Below are positions 62,801 through 64,000 of a stretch of DNA of 64,000 nt, one piece after another. The position numbers and the translations under genes were made by a program. Below the pieces are notes generated by a model. The model had not been told where the DNA came from, searched no databases, and worked only from the letters and a program-made list of their open reading frames with translations. Source of the DNA: Thiosulfatimonas sediminis (lineage in GTDB: Bacteria > Pseudomonadota > Gammaproteobacteria > Thiomicrospirales > Thiomicrospiraceae); NCBI RefSeq assembly GCF_011398355.1, contig NZ_AP021889.1, positions 2,542,001 through 2,606,000 on the forward strand. Reading direction: 5' to 3'. Every line of letters starts with the position of its first letter. Positions within the stretch are counted from its first letter, which is position 1.

Positions 62801-63788
62801 CAACCGCCGACACCATTAAGTTATCGGTCAATCCAGCATACTCTTTCGGCACATAATAAAACGGCATCAGTGCCGGATTTAAACCAACAGGATTTTCACG
62901 CCAATCTTGAGTATCACCGGCACGCCATGTCATTCCCAACATCACTGGAGCACCGAAATCCTCATACTGTTGACGATTTTGCTTGTGATTCATAGAGGTA
63001 AAGGCAATTAATACGTCGTAATAAGGCCTGTTATTGCCTTTGTCCATCGCCGCTTTGAGACTGCCGACCTTATTGAGTTGTACATAGAACGGCAAAGCAA
63101 TTGCCCCCCTATCCTCCACAAGGCGAATCGCTTCATTCAAATGATCGGTATCCATCGAACCAAGCATCGCGTGGTGAAACATCAAACCAATGACCGGTTT
63201 ACCTTGAGTTTTTGGGTATTCAGTTTGATACCATTCAAGATATTCCGAAGCGGTTTTAAAAACATGCGTCGGGCGCTTCGGATGATACAGCCCATATTCC
63301 GGAAACTCGACATAGGGCAACACATTTGCATCTGCATTGTCGAAAATTTTGGCATCAATATAGGTGAACATGCGACGCATATTTTCATAACCTGCATTTT
63401 TAAAATACAGCCAGATTTGTTCTTGCTGATCGGCTGGAATACCTGAGCCTTGATGCGATATATAACGCAGTTCCATTCGTTTCTGTGGTAGCGATTTCGA
63501 GATGCTATTAAGCACTTGTGACATTTTCGATTGATCATTACTGCCCATGACTTCATACAACAGCAAGTCAGACTGCTCCGCTGCACTTGCCAAAACTTTC
63601 ACATCGGTACGCTCTACATTGAACTGGTTAACCGTAACACCGACTTCTTTTGCCGCCTGCACAATCATGTCGTACTTGCCCTGCAAAAAGGAATCGGTGG
63701 TGAAAAACACCACCTTCTGTTGCGCATTTGCCAGCATTGGAAAGGAAAACAAACAAAAAAGAACCACAAAACTTAAGAATCGACTCAT
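59856..63788 (-). CDS. CobN/HmuS-family chelatase with signal peptide and C-terminal membrane anchor
   Basis: This 1310-residue protein belongs to the CobN/magnesium-chelatase H-subunit family (LIHLGTHGSQEWLPGKEQSLS is the conserved core, near residue 540). Unlike cytoplasmic CobN, it starts with a Sec signal peptide (FLSFVVLFCLFSFPMLANA, AxA cleavage) and ends with a low-complexity Pro/Glu/Ala linker (about 1210-1285), one TM helix (WWLLLLAFLAAGALRQIYL) and RR. It should be anchored in the membrane with its catalytic body in the periplasm. It begins 12 bases after a TonB-dependent receptor gene. A role in removing or inserting metal in imported tetrapyrroles is inferred from its place beside a TonB receptor. 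Confidence 0.88.
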   Translation of the reverse strand: MSRFLSFVVLFCLFSFPMLANAQQKVVFFTTDSFLQGKYDMIVQAAKEVGVTVNQFNVERTDVKVLASAAEQSDLLLYEVMGSNDQSKMSQVLNSISKSLPQKRMELRYISHQGSGIPADQQEQIWLYFKNAGYENMRRMFTYIDAKIFDNADANVLPYVEFPEYGLYHPKRPTHVFKTASEYLEWYQTEYPKTQGKPVIGLMFHHAMLGSMDTDHLNEAIRLVEDRGAIALPFYVQLNKVGSLKAAMDKGNNRPYYDVLIAFTSMNHKQNRQQYEDFGAPVMLGMTWRAGDTQDWRENPVGLNPALMPFYYVPKEYAGLTDNLMVSAVENGRTTSIPEQMESMINKALNLTQLQYKANANKKIALMYWNYPPGEKNMAASFMNIPLSMQQIEQVMANEGYQVTPSSEQGLIDAVGEIQRPFYRDNALEPLLATDKAELMPMADYKNWFARLPQKIREEVTFRWGQPEESPMHIIKDGQSYFVIPRIMNGNLMTLPQPPRGRRGEDAEKSIYHDMRLPLNHYYMAVYLYVREHFKADALIHLGTHGSQEWLPGKEQSLSVHDYPLIPLGDIPVLYPYSVDVVGEGTQAKRRGRATLISYQTPAFTPAGLHEGLQPIHDLVHEYQLLDDGAVKAQTENNLISVTGDDIMGDLGLDAAAAKQDFPVFLQKVHDYLHAIAKHTQPIGLHTFGTNPKPEERVLTVMQILGEAYYAELGIDDTSELFAVEYSKIKQSLPYRYLADVLIDQKPIPTEASEVMVSMLERAKQHYDDLSQTRELANLIKGLNGRYIETSIGGDPIRMPDASPTGRNFYSFDPQKVPTQSAWESGKKALNELIAAHKKAEGKFPQKLAFTMWSGETMRHLGMMEAQILYALGVQPIWDKGGKVEGVELISREELGRPRIDIMVSAAGLYRDHFPNVMVHIANAVALVAEEQEADNVVRQHAQELLKALQAKGFSGKQASNMAVTRIFSQEQGNYGVNLEDATLASDTWEDESKLYDLFLKPMQHAYGPNQDEWGDKHAKVNLFAEQLKGVDATVFSRSSNLYGFLNSACPFEYVGGLNLAARAVNGESPQLYISDMTNPTETKLTTGESYLAMELQTRYFHPGWLKSMQAEGYSGAVELLKGVNNFWGWNVMDPSMVRADQWQEFHEVYIKDKYELDMKQWFEESNPTAMAQIAERMLEAIRKDYWEASEQTKKELVQVYQELAEKYDVHTDNQTFKAYVAELSAGYGLSAAAAPDAAASAAEPAAMQAPEQPESSEATEPTETLETVQGQKMQQQQPNEQDPIDQPKWWLLLLAFLAAGALRQIYLRR

Positions 63789-63800
63789 CGCAGATTCTCC

Positions 63801-64000
63801 TTAAAAATTGACTTTCATTTCTAAAGTCGCGTTACGCCCCGGCAATAGGTAATATTCGTAAGCTTCGATATCAAATAGGTTATTTACCGCGAGGCTAATT
63901 TTTGTCTGCTTTGACCATTGATAGGCAACTTTCATATCGGTCATTTGGTAATCGCCGTATGAGCCATAAACGCCCCAAACTTTTCCGGTATTACTTTCAG
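63801..64000 (-). CDS. TonB-dependent outer-membrane receptor, C-terminal part
   Basis: The last 66 residues are visible; the rest lies beyond the window. They read VYGSYGDYQMTDMKVAYQWS, then LAVNNLFDIEAYEYYLLPGRN and end in the aromatic EMKVNF, the C-terminal strand pattern of TonB-dependent receptors needed for outer-membrane insertion. It is upstream of the CobN-family gene by 12 bases and is probably cotranscribed. The ligand cannot be told from this part. Confidence 0.85.
   Translation of the reverse strand, partial: ESNTGKVWGVYGSYGDYQMTDMKVAYQWSKQTKISLAVNNLFDIEAYEYYLLPGRNATLEMKVNF

Overview
The window looks like chromosome of a gammaproteobacterium. The housekeeping genes (rho, trxA, hemE, mutY-yggX, rph-rdgB-hemW, adk, mrcA, trmB) are of that type, and the overall set resembles sulfur oxidisers of the Thiomicrospira/Hydrogenovibrio kind. 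The genus is an impression from protein character, not a measurement.

Layout. (1) 1-16,780 is core: a broken fetB with fetA and uvrD (minus); trxA, rho, rpmE (type B), a nuclease-fold protein and hemE (plus); a small SHOCT membrane protein, yggX and mutY (minus); trmB (plus); the minus-strand run rph-rdgB-bcr-hemW-asmA; and yicC (plus). Intrinsic terminators close rpmE, hemE, trmB and yicC.

(2) About 16,800-30,900 is an accessory defence/toxin-antitoxin island. It opens with a dead P4-type integrase fragment. It then carries hipBA, higBA, a TOTE-type primase-helicase missing part of its primase half, a second hipBA, an AAA_14 fragment, a two-gene McrBC-like type IV restriction system, remnants of an HTH regulator and of AlpA, and a MerR-methyltransferase fusion. 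Two sets of imperfect direct repeats (17,124/18,990 and 24,181/30,806) bracket sub-modules, and three of the toxin-antitoxin promoters have clear inverted-repeat operators.

(3) 31,000-51,616 returns to ordinary chromosome: a small membrane protein, PBP1A with a Lys/Ala-rich AT-hook-like tail, a fructosamine-kinase-family gene, and adk. A minus-strand operon follows with response regulator, histidine kinase, CusC/B/A-like heavy-metal RND exporter and DUF3240. Next come a plus-strand HAE1-type RND pair and a large PAS-GGDEF diguanylate cyclase.

(4) 51,949-64,000 is a TonB-receptor / CobN-family chelatase / MotA-TolQ-ExbB / DUF2149 locus on the minus strand. The CobN protein has a signal peptide and a C-terminal membrane anchor, so it should act in the periplasm. 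This layout recalls the HmuS-type metalloporphyrin uptake loci of Bacteroidetes rather than cytoplasmic B12 synthesis. About 6.7 kb of insertion sequences (a 3'-truncated IS66, an IS3-family element and a complete IS66 with an 8-bp target duplication) plus a gene fragment now separate cobN from exbB and DUF2149.

The most interesting items are the periplasmic CobN/ExbB/DUF2149 locus, the trimmed TOTE protein, the repeat-bracketed restriction and toxin-antitoxin modules, and the MerR-methyltransferase fusion.
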